From Nocardia vinacea (GTDB lineage: Bacteria; Actinomycetota; Actinomycetes; Mycobacteriales; Mycobacteriaceae), in the NCBI RefSeq assembly GCF_035920345.1, contig NZ_CP109149.1, forward strand, positions 8,928,001 to 8,992,000: DNA of 64,000 bases, in the 5' to 3' direction. How positions within the stretch are numbered: the first letter of the stretch is position 1; the number at the start of each line of letters is the position of its first letter. The notes below the pieces were generated by a model that was given only the letters and a program-made list of their open reading frames with translations, searched no databases and was not told where the DNA came from. The translations under genes were made by a program, and so were the position numbers. Below, piece by piece: positions 8,198 to 16,926 of this stretch.

Positions 8198-9044
8198 CCT
8201 GCACCTCCAGCCTGCGGCGCCCGGCCACCAGCAGCGCCCGGCCCACCGCACCGACCGCGAGTACCCAGAACACCTGTGCGGCAACGACCGTCACTGCATC
8301 CATCCCGGTGACCCGACCCGACAGGATGTCGATCGGCGACTGCAGGATCGACGGGAACGGAGTGGCATGCGCGACGGTGCGCAGCCATGCCGGGAACATG
8401 TGGACCGGCACGAACAGCCCGGCCAGAAACGTGCCGCAAATCTGGTATAGCACTCGGAGCCCGCGGGTTTCCACCACCCAAAATCCGATCAATCCGACGG
8501 CGAAAAGGCATAGAAATGACAACGCTACGGCCAGCACCACGCTGACCAGCCCGAGCACGTAGGGTCCCGGTGTGCTGGGCATGACGAGCCCGAAAGTGAG
8601 CACGCCGACCAGTACGCTCGGCACGCCGCGCGGCAGGATCGTGCAGGAAGCTCGGCCGAGATCGATGGCGAGATAACTGAATTGGACATCGACCGGGCGC
8701 AAGAAGTCGATCGCGATATCGCCGTTCTTGACACGATCCACCAATTCCAGTGGTGGTCCCATGAATTGGGTCGCGCCGAGCAGGGCCTGGGACAGCCAGA
8801 CGTAGGCGCTGATCGATCCCGCGTCGTAACCATCGAAGCCGCCGGAGGCGCGTACCGCGGCCATCATCACCGCCGCGCGCACGAATCCGAAGACGCAGTT
8901 GGTGAACAGGCCCGCGAACATCGCGAGTTTGTACTGGGATTGACGTCGGAAACCGGCTCGGACGAGGTAGGTGTACAGCCGCGCGGTCCGGAGTGCGTGC
9001 AGTGCGGCGAGCCGCGATCTGTTGCCCTCCACTCTGCCGCGCAC
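8190..9044 (-). CDS. ABC-2 family exporter permease, first subunit
   Basis: A 284-aa membrane protein, first gene of the exporter operon. About six hydrophobic helices can be counted from residue 45 to 270. Cytoplasmic features such as DRVKNGDIAIDFLRP and the periplasmic 'ILQSPIDILSGR' loop resemble DUF990-type permeases, which always occur as two permease genes plus one ATPase, as here. The start is GTG 9044; GTG 9032 is an alternative. A -10-like TAGAGT (minus strand, 9059-9054) lies only 9 bp upstream of the start, so the transcript may be leaderless. Confidence 0.82.
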   Translation of the reverse strand: MRGRVEGNRSRLAALHALRTARLYTYLVRAGFRRQSQYKLAMFAGLFTNCVFGFVRAAVMMAAVRASGGFDGYDAGSISAYVWLSQALLGATQFMGPPLELVDRVKNGDIAIDFLRPVDVQFSYLAIDLGRASCTILPRGVPSVLVGVLTFGLVMPSTPGPYVLGLVSVVLAVALSFLCLFAVGLIGFWVVETRGLRVLYQICGTFLAGLFVPVHMFPAWLRTVAHATPFPSILQSPIDILSGRVTGMDAVTVVAAQVFWVLAVGAVGRALLVAGRRRLEVQGG

Positions 9045-9073
9045 AAACGGTTAACTCTACGGTGCGTCGGGGG

Positions 9074-9101
9074 ACGCGCGGTAGGTAAGCGCGCGTTTTT
9101 T
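9074..9101 (+). terminator. Intrinsic terminator-like hairpin upstream of the aminotransferase
   Basis: A perfect 7-bp GC stem, ACGCGCG (9074-9080)/CGCGCGT (9090-9096), with a 9-nt loop is followed directly by six T residues (9096-9101). This is a textbook Rho-independent terminator reading rightward. No rightward gene precedes it for 2.7 kb; the next gene starts 94 bp downstream. Confidence 0.7.
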
Positions 9102-9195
9102 GGAAAAGTGCGACAAACCCGCTGCACCAATGTTAGAAACACAGTCACTTCAGATTTGCCCCGTGGGCGCTCGCACACGACAGGAAGGATCGTCG

Positions 9196-10488
9196 ATGAC
9201 TGTCGCCGCTAGCGGCTGCTTGCAGGTCGCTCGAAACAACACCGCGATGACCGTTTTCGAGACGCTCGAGTCGAATGTGCGCGGGTACTGCCGGGCCTGG
9301 CCGACCGTCTTCGATACCGGCAGCGGGGCCTGGCTGCGCGATGAGAACGGCAAGGACTACTTGGACTTCTTCGCGGGCGCGGGCGCACTCAACTACGGCC
9401 ACAACAATCCGGTGCTGAAGCGGGCGCTGCTGGACTACATCGTCGGCGACGGGATCATGCACAGCCTCGACATGTCGACCGTCGCCAAGCGACGGCTGCT
9501 GGAGGCCTTGCGCGACACGATCTTCGAGCCCCGTGAACTGGACTACAAGGTGCAGTTTCCCGGTCCGACCGGCGCGAATGCGGTCGAGGCCGCACTGAAG
9601 CTGGCGCGCAAGGTCACCGGACGCCAGACCGTTCTCAACTTCACCAACGCCTTCCATGGGATGTCGCTCGGCGCGTTATCGGTGACCGGCAATGCCGCCA
9701 AACGGGCGGCTGCCGGTGTGCCACTGCCGCATACGATGCCCATGCCCTACGACGGCTTCCTCGATGTGGCCGACGACCTGCGCTGGATGCGGCGGGCCCT
9801 GGACGACTCGTCCTCTGGTTTGGACAAGCCCGCCGCGGTGATCGTGGAGACCGTGCAGGGCGAGGGCGGGGTGAATGTCGCACGCTCGCAATGGCTGCGG
9901 CAGCTGGCCGAATTGTGCGGAGCGCGCGGAATTCTGCTGATCGTCGACGATGTGCAGATGGGTTGCGGACGGACCGGTGGGTTTTTCTCGTTCGAGTTCG
10001 CGGGCATAACTCCCGACATCGTGACGCTGTCGAAATCCATCGGCGGGTACGGGTTGCCCATGGCGCTGGTGCTTTTCAAACCCGAACTCGATCAGTGGGC
10101 GCCCGGTGAGCACAACGGCACCTTCCGCGGCAACAATGCGGCATTCGTCACCGCGCGGGTTGCGCTCGAGCACTACTGGTCCGATACCGCGCTGGAGATT
10201 TCGACGGTGGCCAAAGGGGAGCGCACGGCACGCGCGCTCGCCGAAATCGCCGCGGCATTCCCCGGTATCTCGACGCGCGGGCGCGGGCTGGTGCACGGCA
10301 TCGCGTTCGAGGAAGCGTCGCGCGCCGGCAAGGTGTGCCAACTCGCCTTCGAGCGCGGGCTGCTCGTGGAGACCTCTGGTTCGGCCGACGAGGTGGTAAA
10401 GCTGATGCCGCCGTTGACAATCAGCGATGACGAATTGGATCGCGGGTTGTCGCTGCTCGCCGGTGCGGTGGAGGAGATCTGCGAATAG
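9196..10488 (+). CDS. EctB-like diaminobutyrate-2-oxoglutarate aminotransferase, not in an ectABC cluster
   Basis: A 430-aa class-III PLP-dependent aminotransferase. It resembles EctB along its length: FFAGAGALNYGHNNPVLK near 60-77, FPGPTGANAVEAALKLAR, FTNAFHGMSLGALSVTGN, VIVETVQGEGG, the cofactor-facing VDDVQMGCGRTG and the Schiff-base Lys280 in LSKSIGGYGLP. EctB converts aspartate semialdehyde to 2,4-diaminobutyrate. ectA and ectC are not adjacent, so it may serve another diaminobutyrate-using pathway or another amine. ATG 9196 has a strong AGGAAGGA (9182-9189). It is divergent from the ABC exporter and has a terminator-like hairpin in its leader. Confidence 0.82.
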   Translation: MTVAASGCLQVARNNTAMTVFETLESNVRGYCRAWPTVFDTGSGAWLRDENGKDYLDFFAGAGALNYGHNNPVLKRALLDYIVGDGIMHSLDMSTVAKRRLLEALRDTIFEPRELDYKVQFPGPTGANAVEAALKLARKVTGRQTVLNFTNAFHGMSLGALSVTGNAAKRAAAGVPLPHTMPMPYDGFLDVADDLRWMRRALDDSSSGLDKPAAVIVETVQGEGGVNVARSQWLRQLAELCGARGILLIVDDVQMGCGRTGGFFSFEFAGITPDIVTLSKSIGGYGLPMALVLFKPELDQWAPGEHNGTFRGNNAAFVTARVALEHYWSDTALEISTVAKGERTARALAEIAAAFPGISTRGRGLVHGIAFEEASRAGKVCQLAFERGLLVETSGSADEVVKLMPPLTISDDELDRGLSLLAGAVEEICE

Positions 10489-11148
10489 TCACTTGCTGCC
10501 GATATTGATCACCGGGTGCGCGCTCGGATCCAGCCATCGCATAACGGCTTCGAGATCGGCAGCCGGGATCGATACGCACCCAGCGGTCGGACGTCCGGTC
10601 TCGACATGGAGGAAGAAGGCCGAGCCCGCGCCCGCGACGACGGGCTGACGGTTGTAGTCGATCACCACGGCGTGTTCGTACGCCGGACCTGCCTGACCCA
10701 GGTTCTCGCTGGCATGCTCATCGAATTCGCAAGTGCCGGTGGCACATTGGACGTAGTGGTTGTAACTCGGCGAGGCGGTATCGGAGACCCACCAGTCCTG
10801 TGCGCCGACCTGGCGATAGGGGAGTCGGGACCCGTCGTTCGGCGCGATCCCGAACGCCTCGCTCAGCGTCCACACACCGGCGGGAGTGTGCGCCGAGTCC
10901 TCGCTGGCTCGGCCGATGCCGTCGCGCCCGACATAGGCCCGCAGCGGACCGATAGCGGCGCGCCAGCCACCTGAAATGCGCTGCCACGCAGTCAGTGTCG
11001 CGGTGGTATCGGCGGCGTTCTCGGCGACGACGGTGACGACCTGGTCGGCGTCTCCGTGGTACGGCAGGGGCAGATCGGACCTGGGTGTGCTGGTGCACGC
11101 GGCGACGCCGACCAGCAGCACGATGAGCAGCGTTATGCGTTTCGACAA
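10489..11148 (-). CDS. L,D-transpeptidase-like (YkuD family) lipoprotein
   Basis: A 219-aa lipoprotein. The TTG start at 11148 is preceded by GGGAGG with 6-nt spacing, and this start gives a proper signal: a KR pair, a hydrophobic run and the lipobox VAAC at Cys18. The mature part has the YkuD-type catalytic segment with His181 (FFLHVE) and Cys191 (GCVSIP). Relatives form 3-3 peptidoglycan crosslinks or amidate/hydrolyse related bonds in the cell wall; this short, lipid-anchored version without an Ig-like domain is closer to the ErfK/YkuD 'murein-binding' group, so enzymatic function is likely but not certain. It is convergent with the aminotransferase gene. Confidence 0.82.
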   Translation of the reverse strand: MSKRITLLIVLLVGVAACTSTPRSDLPLPYHGDADQVVTVVAENAADTTATLTAWQRISGGWRAAIGPLRAYVGRDGIGRASEDSAHTPAGVWTLSEAFGIAPNDGSRLPYRQVGAQDWWVSDTASPSYNHYVQCATGTCEFDEHASENLGQAGPAYEHAVVIDYNRQPVVAGAGSAFFLHVETGRPTAGCVSIPAADLEAVMRWLDPSAHPVINIGSK

Positions 11149-11266
11149 ATGAAACCTCCCGACGGGCGTCGACCCTAACGCAGATTCCGCCCATGCCACC
11201 GCAGGCGGATTCGAGTGTCCGCGCGCGGGTACGCGATGAGCATTCCCGCGACATACAGGAGGTCGA

Positions 11267-11641
11267 ATGATGACCGAAGGCAAGGTCGGAAGTCTGCGCA
11301 CTGTCGTGCTGGATTGCCCGGATCCGACTGAGCTGGCCGAGTTCTATGCCCGGCTGCTCGGCGCCGAACTGACCGATGCGCCGGATGACACCTGGGTCGT
11401 CATCGAAGAACCCGGCGGCAGGCGCGTGGCGTTCCAATACGCGCCGCAGTATCGACCACCGCGTTTCCCGGATCCGGAAGCGTCCCAGCAGGTGCATTTC
11501 GATGTGCTGGTGGACGAGATCGAAGCGGCCGAGCCGAAAGCCCTCGCGCTCGGCGCGCGATTGGTGCAGGCCAACGACGACAAGCAATTCCGTGTCTACG
11601 CCGATCCCGTCGGACACACCTTCTGTCTCATTTGGCTGTAG
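11267..11641 (+). CDS. VOC family (glyoxalase/bleomycin-resistance-like) protein
   Basis: A 124-aa protein made of two beta-alpha-beta-beta-beta units. Features are 'TVVLDCPDPTELAEFYARLL' at the start, the middle HFDVLVDEIEAAE and the end 'DPVGHTFCLIWL', a common ending of glyoxalase-fold proteins in actinobacteria. Substrate and metal use are unknown. AGGAGG (11257-11262) precedes two adjacent ATGs at 11267 and 11270; the second has the better spacing. Divergent from the transpeptidase-like lipoprotein. Confidence 0.85.
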   Translation: MMTEGKVGSLRTVVLDCPDPTELAEFYARLLGAELTDAPDDTWVVIEEPGGRRVAFQYAPQYRPPRFPDPEASQQVHFDVLVDEIEAAEPKALALGARLVQANDDKQFRVYADPVGHTFCLIWL

Positions 11642-11792
11642 CGGCGGTCTGCGCGTTGGACCTGCGGGTTTATTCGTTTGTCTACGCAGCGCACGGGTAT
11701 GACGCAGGTGACTGCCACAAACCGGCAGTCATGGAATCAGTCGCACGAAACGGGCGCCCGTTCGGACGCCTGATTCGGGAGAGGCAGTCACC

Positions 11793-12272
11793 ATGGCCGC
11801 GCATCACGCGCAAACCTCAGCCGCGCATTGGACGCCGCTGCGCATCGCGGCGGCGGCGGTCGGCGCGGTGTTCCTGGTGGTCGGCGTGCTGGGCTTCGTA
11901 CCGGGCATCACCACGAATTACGACAGCATGGAATGGGCCGGACACAGCTCCGACGCCCAACTCCTGGGGTTGTTCAACGTCTCGATCCTGCACAACATCG
12001 TCCACCTGCTGTTCGGCGTAGTCGGCCTGCTGGCATCGCGCACAGCGCTCGCATCCCGGGCGTTCCTGCTCGGCGGCGGCATCATCTACCTGGTGCTGTG
12101 GCTGTACGGGCTGGTCACCGACCAGCACAGCGATGCGAACTTCATCCCGGTGAACACCGCCGACAACTGGCTGCACTTCGCCCTCGGCGTCGGCATGGTC
12201 GCCGTCGGGGCGGCGCTCGGGTGGTCGGGCAGCCGAGGCGTAACCGGGTCGCCGCGTCCGTCGATTCAATAG
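11793..12272 (+). CDS. DUF4383 domain-containing membrane protein
   Basis: A 159-aa membrane protein with four predicted helices. The loop 'SSDAQLLGLFNVSILHNIVH', the helix 'HLLFGVVGLLASR' and 'TADNWLHFALGVGMVAVG' are hallmarks of DUF4383, an actinobacterial family of unknown function. The start is ATG 11793. A strong hairpin follows 16 bp after the stop, so this is probably a single-gene transcript. Confidence 0.85.
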   Translation: MAAHHAQTSAAHWTPLRIAAAAVGAVFLVVGVLGFVPGITTNYDSMEWAGHSSDAQLLGLFNVSILHNIVHLLFGVVGLLASRTALASRAFLLGGGIIYLVLWLYGLVTDQHSDANFIPVNTADNWLHFALGVGMVAVGAALGWSGSRGVTGSPRPSIQ

Positions 12273-12288
12273 GTATGAGCCGATGAAG

Positions 12289-12313
12289 CCCGCTCGGATG
12301 TGCGCCGAGCGGG
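12289..12313 (+). terminator. GC-rich hairpin terminator after the DUF4383 gene
   Basis: A perfect 9-bp stem CCCGCTCGG/CCGAGCGGG with a 7-nt loop starts 16 bp after the DUF4383 stop codon. There is no T-run, as is common for actinobacterial terminators. Confidence 0.6.
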
Positions 12314-12420
12314 GTCTGTCCATATTCCGCGTTTCCGCTCGTGCATCAACTGGCGGCTCGGGGAATGCCCGGGGTAGGAGTCGCGGTTGCTCGCGGGCTC
12401 CGTCGTAGGAGGTGATGGAG

Positions 12421-13029
12421 GTGTCGGAGTTGCCGACATGGCCGGTACGGATCTGGCGGATGCAGCCCTGGAATCCCAGTCCGCTGATGCGGGTCTCCGA
12501 TCGTGCGGAGGGGTTCGCCCGCATCCTGGCCGTCCTGGTGCTGCTGATCGCCGTGCCGATCGCGGCGGCGGCCGGTACCGCGGCCTATAGCTCGGCATCC
12601 GAGCGTATCCATTCCGAAAACGCGACGAAAGTCGTTGTGACAGGGACGATTGTCGGCACCCCCGCCCGGGTCGCCGCCCCCATCGCGGATCGCAACGGAA
12701 CGGTGCGCGATCAGTTCGAGGCGCAGGTGTCCTGGACTCACGACGGCAAGTCCGGCACCGCGACCGTCGGTGTTCCCGACGGCGCGGGACCCGGCCAGCC
12801 CGTCCCCGTCTGGCTGGGCCCGGATGGAACACCGACCACCCCTCCCGAACGATCCAGTGCGGCCGCCGTGCACGGCATCGGTGTCGGTATCGCAGTCCTA
12901 CTCGAAATCTGGTGCGGCGCAGCAGCAGCCGTCTGGTCGACCGCCTGGGTCCTGAACCATCGCCGCCACCTCCGCCTGGATCGGGAATGGCGGCAATTCA
13001 GCCATCCCACCGGTCAGGGCAGCTTGTGA
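12421..13029 (+). CDS. Rv1733c-family membrane protein
   Basis: About 202 aa. Two hydrophobic helices (ILAVLVLLIAVPIAAAAGTA near 35-55 and VGIAVLLEIWCGAAAAVWST near 165-185) flank an extracytoplasmic domain of about 100 residues. The arrangement and the segment NPLMR-x-DR-x-E before the first helix, then IPxAAAAGTA, match the mycobacterial dormancy-antigen Rv1733c family. Molecular function is unknown. GTG 12421 has AGGAGG (12407-12412) at 8-nt spacing; GTG 12412 and ATG 12415 are too close to that site. Confidence 0.75.
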   Translation: MSELPTWPVRIWRMQPWNPSPLMRVSDRAEGFARILAVLVLLIAVPIAAAAGTAAYSSASERIHSENATKVVVTGTIVGTPARVAAPIADRNGTVRDQFEAQVSWTHDGKSGTATVGVPDGAGPGQPVPVWLGPDGTPTTPPERSSAAAVHGIGVGIAVLLEIWCGAAAAVWSTAWVLNHRRHLRLDREWRQFSHPTGQGSL

Positions 13030-13071
13030 TGCGCTCGGCGGGCAACCGGGCAGCGGACTACGATCCCTCGC

Positions 13072-13467
13072 GTGAGCGCACCGATACTTCGAGCATTCGA
13101 TGCGAGCGGACGGACCCTGGCCGATCCGACCGACACCGAGGTGCACGACCTGTTCGCGGACCTGAACGCACGCTGGCCGTTCGCGATCGTGGAAAGGCTG
13201 GATCGCGAGCCGTCGGAGCAATTCTACTTCCAGATCCACCTTGATTACGTCGGTGACCAGGACCCGGATCTCGACGAGGAGGTCGATGTCGATTACGACG
13301 TCGAGTTCCGGGACGGTGGTCCGGACAAGCACTACCGTGCCAGGATTGCCGGTCTGTACGGCTTCGCCGGGATGGATCTCGTGCACAAGGTGTATTGCGC
13401 ATGGCGGGCCGAAGATCCCGGGCTGGCGGATCTGCTGTCATGGGAATTGCTGGAACTCGACGGCTGA
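13072..13467 (+). CDS. Hypothetical protein, 131 aa
   Basis: A small soluble acidic protein starting at GTG 13072. An aromatic segment (FAIVERLDREPSEQFYFQIH) is followed by an Asp-rich run (DQDPDLDEEVDVDYDVEF) and a C-terminal helix with WRAEDPGLADLLSWELLEL. No motif that I can assign. It starts 42 bp after the Rv1733c-like gene on the same strand and may share its transcript. Its size and acidity are like immunity proteins, but no toxin gene is near, so I do not make that call. Confidence 0.55.
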   Translation: MSAPILRAFDASGRTLADPTDTEVHDLFADLNARWPFAIVERLDREPSEQFYFQIHLDYVGDQDPDLDEEVDVDYDVEFRDGGPDKHYRARIAGLYGFAGMDLVHKVYCAWRAEDPGLADLLSWELLELDG

Positions 13468-13493
13468 GATACTCGAACGGTTCCAGCGTTTGA

Positions 13494-14087
13494 TCACTTG
13501 CTCAGAGCCTTGCCGCCGTTCGGGGCTACCGCGAACCACGTTCCGCCGACACCCTGCCCGAGCAGATCACCCGCCTTGGTATCTTTCGAGAAGTAGTACA
13601 CGGGCCAACCGCCGATGGTGATTTGGCATGTGCCGTCGGCACGTTCGATGAATCCGACAAGTTGGGGGTCGACGCCTGCGGCGTAAAGGACTTGATCGCG
13701 GGTCACGGTCAGCGGCGGCCAGGTGACGGCACACTGCCCGGCGCAGTTGGATACCGACGGATTCGCCGTATCCTTGTCGAACCGGTACAGCGATCGGCCG
13801 GTTCCGTCCGAAACATACTTTCCGACAGCAGGATTGCTGGTTACCCGGAGTTGCACCGCATTGGCGGTTCCGGCTGGGGCCGTGCCGTCGTAGATCTTCA
13901 ACCAGCCTTGCGTTTTCGCTACCACGGGCGCCTGTCCCGCGACGGGCACCGCGGCCGCGGCAGTGGACGTTTGTGCCACCGCTTGGGCGCCTTTCTCGTC
14001 GCCACAGGCACTGAGCAGACCTGCGAGCACGACAGCGGCGGCCGCGACCGGCACGGTGGCACGCTGAAAACGTCTGGCTGAACTCAT
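13494..14087 (-). CDS. Secreted-repeat (COG4315-like) lipoprotein
   Basis: A 197-aa lipoprotein. The signal has a basic start, a VAAAAVVLAGLLSAC core and lipobox Cys at about residue 28. The mature region carries the two characteristic repeats of the 'secreted repeat of unknown function' family: GKYVSDGTGRSLYRFDKD followed by CAGQCAVTWPPLT, then the related IGGWPVYYFSKDTKAGDLLG. The function of this family is not known. I start at ATG 14087 (MSSARRF); a longer in-frame extension would put charges ahead of the signal. Convergent with the 13072 gene. Confidence 0.85.
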   Translation of the reverse strand: MSSARRFQRATVPVAAAAVVLAGLLSACGDEKGAQAVAQTSTAAAAVPVAGQAPVVAKTQGWLKIYDGTAPAGTANAVQLRVTSNPAVGKYVSDGTGRSLYRFDKDTANPSVSNCAGQCAVTWPPLTVTRDQVLYAAGVDPQLVGFIERADGTCQITIGGWPVYYFSKDTKAGDLLGQGVGGTWFAVAPNGGKALSK

Positions 14088-14315
14088 CTTTCGAACCCTT
14101 CGTCGCAATTCGGCAAGGTGCACACCGCATCTCGTCCCCCGTACCACGAGGGACCGCGACCATTTGGTTCACCGGATGCGCCACCGTCGCGGTGTTCGCT
14201 ACCTCACAGTGGTGTTCTAAAAACGAGTCCTGCACCGATGCCCGGCTCTTGGGCAGAGACAGCTGGTCCAGCTACGCCGATGAGCCGTCCGGAGCCACAC
14301 TTACCTCGGCCTGGC

Positions 14316-15266
14316 TCACAGCGTTTCGATGAGCGCCGACACCTCGCGGGCGCAACCGTGGGCGATCGTGATGCCGGAGCCGCCGTGGCCGTAGTTGTGG
14401 ATCACCGGAATCGATGACGAGTCGGTGTGGGCGATTTCGAGGCGGACTTCGGCACGGCCCGGCCGCAGTCCGACGAGTGTTTCGATGACCTCGGCACCGG
14501 TCAACTGCGGTACGAGATCTCGGCAGCGGCGCAGGATCGACTGTGTCAGTTGTGGATCGGGGGTCTGATCCCATGCTCCGGTCTCCAGTGAGCCACCGAG
14601 GATGCAGTCGTGGGTGCGGGGGTGGACGTAGGCGCGACCCAGTGGGTGTGCTTCGTCGCGCACCGACACCGAGATGCCCGGGTTGGTAATGCGCACGATC
14701 TGGCCGCGGATCGGGTAGACCTCGGCGTCGTCGGCCAGCGAACCGGCGCGCAGGCCCGCACAGTTGACGATGACATCGGGCGCCAGGTCATCGAGTTCGT
14801 CCAGGCTCCGGACCGTCCGCCGAACCCGATAAGCGCCGGCCTGGCCAACCTGGGATTCCAGCCACGGCAGGAAGATCGGCATCTCGAGCAGTGGAACCGC
14901 GAACCGGAACCCGAATCGGTAGTGCGGCGGGAGTTCGTCCGGCCGCGCCCGCCGGAACTCACGTACCGCCGCCGACCAGGACGGTGTCGCTGGTTCGTCC
15001 CGATAGACGGCGAGCGACTCACACATGCGGGCGCCCGGTACGTCCTCGTGTGCCAGTCGCGCCAGATGGGTGAACGTCTCGACGCTCCAGGCGGCCACGC
15101 GATCGGTCGGCCCGGCCGCGGTGGGAAACCACACCGCGGCCGCGAGAAATGACGTCGTCGAGTCGATGGGCTCCGCACTCACCACCACGACGTGATGCCC
15201 GGCGCGCAGCAGCTCGTATGCCGTTGACAGGCCGACGATTCCGGATCCGACTACCACCGCTCGCAC
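14316..15266 (-). CDS. D-amino-acid oxidase family flavoenzyme
   Basis: A 316-aa FAD oxidoreductase. The N-terminal dinucleotide motif is [15 protein letters not shown] (GxGxxG at 7-12); later features are [11 protein letters not shown] (about 165), PIRGQIVRI, and the C-terminal flavin loop [16 protein letters not shown]. The layout and length are those of D-amino-acid oxidase, which deaminates D-amino acids to 2-oxo acids with H2O2. It is divergent from an amino-acid permease gene, suggesting uptake and oxidation of a D- or small neutral amino acid. Confidence 0.87.
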   Translation of the reverse strand: MRAVVVGSGIVGLSTAYELLRAGHHVVVVSAEPIDSTTSFLAAAVWFPTAAGPTDRVAAWSVETFTHLARLAHEDVPGARMCESLAVYRDEPATPSWSAAVREFRRARPDELPPHYRFGFRFAVPLLEMPIFLPWLESQVGQAGAYRVRRTVRSLDELDDLAPDVIVNCAGLRAGSLADDAEVYPIRGQIVRITNPGISVSVRDEAHPLGRAYVHPRTHDCILGGSLETGAWDQTPDPQLTQSILRRCRDLVPQLTGAEVIETLVGLRPGRAEVRLEIAHTDSSSIPVIHNYGHGGSGITIAHGCAREVSALIETL

Positions 15267-15279
15267 AGCGATAATTCTA

Positions 15280-15293
15280 ACACTATTGAGTGT
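15280..15293. promoter_or_regulatory. Dyad and repeated motif in the DAAO/permease divergent promoter
   Basis: ACACT-ATTG-AGTGT (15280-15293) is a perfect 5+4+5 inverted repeat. Nearby CGATAC occurs twice (15306-15311 and 15321-15326). The whole 85-bp region between the divergent genes is unusually A/T-rich for this genome, as expected for a divergent promoter. Confidence 0.4.
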
Positions 15294-15351
15294 GCCGTTA
15301 TTTGACGATACATTATTCAGCGATACGATTCGGGGAGCGTTGGAGGCTACG

Positions 15352-16779
15352 GTGACTGACGTATTGCGCGACGAGGACGCCGGGTATCAGAAGAGTCTTC
15401 GCCCACGTCAGCTACAGATGATCGCGATCGGCGGCGCCATCGGCACCGGACTGTTCCTCGGTGCGGGCGGTCGGTTGGCCAGCGCCGGTCCCGGGCTGGT
15501 TCTGGTCTACGCCGTATGCGGAGTGTTCGTCTTCTTCGTGCTCCGTGCGCTGGGCGAGCTGGTATTGCACCGTCCGTCGTCGGGATCGTTCGTTTCCTAC
15601 GCCCGCGAGTTCTACGGCGAGAAACTCGCCTATGCGGTCGGTTGGATGTATTTCTTCCACTGGTGCATGAGCGGCATCGTGGACATCACGGCCATCGCCA
15701 CTTACGTCCACTATTGGTCGGCCTTCGGCGCGATTCCGCAGTGGGTCATCGCGCTGATCGCGCTGGCCGTGGTGGTGGCCATCAATCTGGTGTCGGTGCG
15801 CTGGTTCGGTGAGCTGGAGTTCTGGGCCGCGCTGATCAAAGTTGTTGCGCTGGTGAGCTTTCTGGTGATCGGTACGGTCTTTCTGGTCGGCCGCTTCCGG
15901 ATAGCGGGCGAGAGTACCGGGCCCGTTGTCCTGCAAGGTCACGGCGGGCTGTTCCCGACCGGGTTGCTTCCGCTGGTGGTCGTCACGACCGGTGTCGTAT
16001 TCGCCTACTCCGCAGTGGAATTGGTGGGTACCGCGGCCGGCGAGGCGGAAAATCCCGAGAAGATCATGCCGCGCGCAATCAACTCGGTGATCGCGCGCAT
16101 TGCCGTGTTCTACGTCGGGTCGCTGGTGCTGCTCAGCCTGTTGCTACCGTATACGGCCTTCCGCGCGGGGGAGAGCCCGTTCGTCACCTTCTTCGCCAAA
16201 ATCGGTGTGGACGGCGCGGATTCCGTCATGAACCTGGTGGTGCTGACGGCGGCCTTCTCCAGTCTCAATGCGGGGCTGTACTCGACGGGCCGCATCCTGC
16301 GCTCCATGTCGATGAGCGGCAGCGCCCCGGCCCGCGCCGCCAAGCTATCGTCGAATGGTGTTCCCTACGTTGGAATTCTGGCCACCGGTGCGATCGCCCT
16401 GACCGGCGTCGGACTCAATGCGGTGGTCCCCGAGCACGCATACGAAATCGTGCTGAATATGTCGGCCCTCGGTGTGATCACCGCCTGGGCGGCAATCGTG
16501 CTGTGCCAATTGCAGCTGTGGCGTTGGTGGCGCGACGGCCGCGTGGCCCGCCCCACCTTCCGCCTGATCGGCACCCCGTACACCAGCATCGCCACCTTGG
16601 TATTCCTCGCCGGTGTAGTGGCGCTGATGGCGAGCAGCGGGAGCACAGAACAACGCAGCGCGATCGTCGCAGTACCGCTGATCATGGTTCCGGTGCTGGT
16701 CGGAGGTTGGTTCCTCAGGCGGCGTCGCGACATCGCCGAGCCGGTTCAGACAGCGGCGGACTCCGAACCATCTCACTGA
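15352..16779 (+). CDS. Amino-acid permease (APC superfamily, AAT/CycA-like)
   Basis: A 475-aa transporter with about 12 hydrophobic helices. The N-terminal [20 protein letters not shown] is the consensus of the AAT family (GABA, aromatic amino acid, D-Ala/Gly/D-Ser permeases); [20 protein letters not shown] is the family's cytoplasmic loop. GTG 15352 has GGAGG upstream; the longer frame from 15286 has no such site. Divergent from a D-amino-acid oxidase, so a CycA-type D-Ala/D-Ser/Gly substrate is a reasonable guess. The last residues TAADSEPSH are copied 2.5 kb downstream. Confidence 0.88.
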   Translation: MTDVLRDEDAGYQKSLRPRQLQMIAIGGAIGTGLFLGAGGRLASAGPGLVLVYAVCGVFVFFVLRALGELVLHRPSSGSFVSYAREFYGEKLAYAVGWMYFFHWCMSGIVDITAIATYVHYWSAFGAIPQWVIALIALAVVVAINLVSVRWFGELEFWAALIKVVALVSFLVIGTVFLVGRFRIAGESTGPVVLQGHGGLFPTGLLPLVVVTTGVVFAYSAVELVGTAAGEAENPEKIMPRAINSVIARIAVFYVGSLVLLSLLLPYTAFRAGESPFVTFFAKIGVDGADSVMNLVVLTAAFSSLNAGLYSTGRILRSMSMSGSAPARAAKLSSNGVPYVGILATGAIALTGVGLNAVVPEHAYEIVLNMSALGVITAWAAIVLCQLQLWRWWRDGRVARPTFRLIGTPYTSIATLVFLAGVVALMASSGSTEQRSAIVAVPLIMVPVLVGGWFLRRRRDIAEPVQTAADSEPSH

Positions 16780-16804
16780 TCGTCGGTTGGGTCTCGGCGA
16801 GTCG
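16753..16804 (+). repeat. Left copy of a 52-54 bp direct repeat (permease 3' end)
   Basis: Covers the last codons of the permease gene and 26 bp beyond. GCGGCGGACTCCGAACC and CTCGGCGAGTCG are identical in the right copy at 19263-19316. The two copies bracket the TetR/flavin-monooxygenase module. Confidence 0.75.
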
Positions 16805-16926
16805 ACCTCGAGCGAGATCGTCCAAGGTCGCTGGCCTGCAATTCTCGTTGCGGGTGTTGAGAATTGTGACTCGCAGCCGTAAGTGGCGGTGATTTTCGCA
16901 TTATCAGGTGGCGTAGCCCAGCCGGG

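Noticed and set aside
9196..10488. An ectoine biosynthesis cluster
   Set aside because: Only the EctB-like enzyme is present; no ectA, ectC or ectD within the window.
13072..13467. Toxin-immunity pair
   Set aside because: The small acidic protein resembles immunity proteins only in size and charge; no toxin or secretion marker is adjacent.
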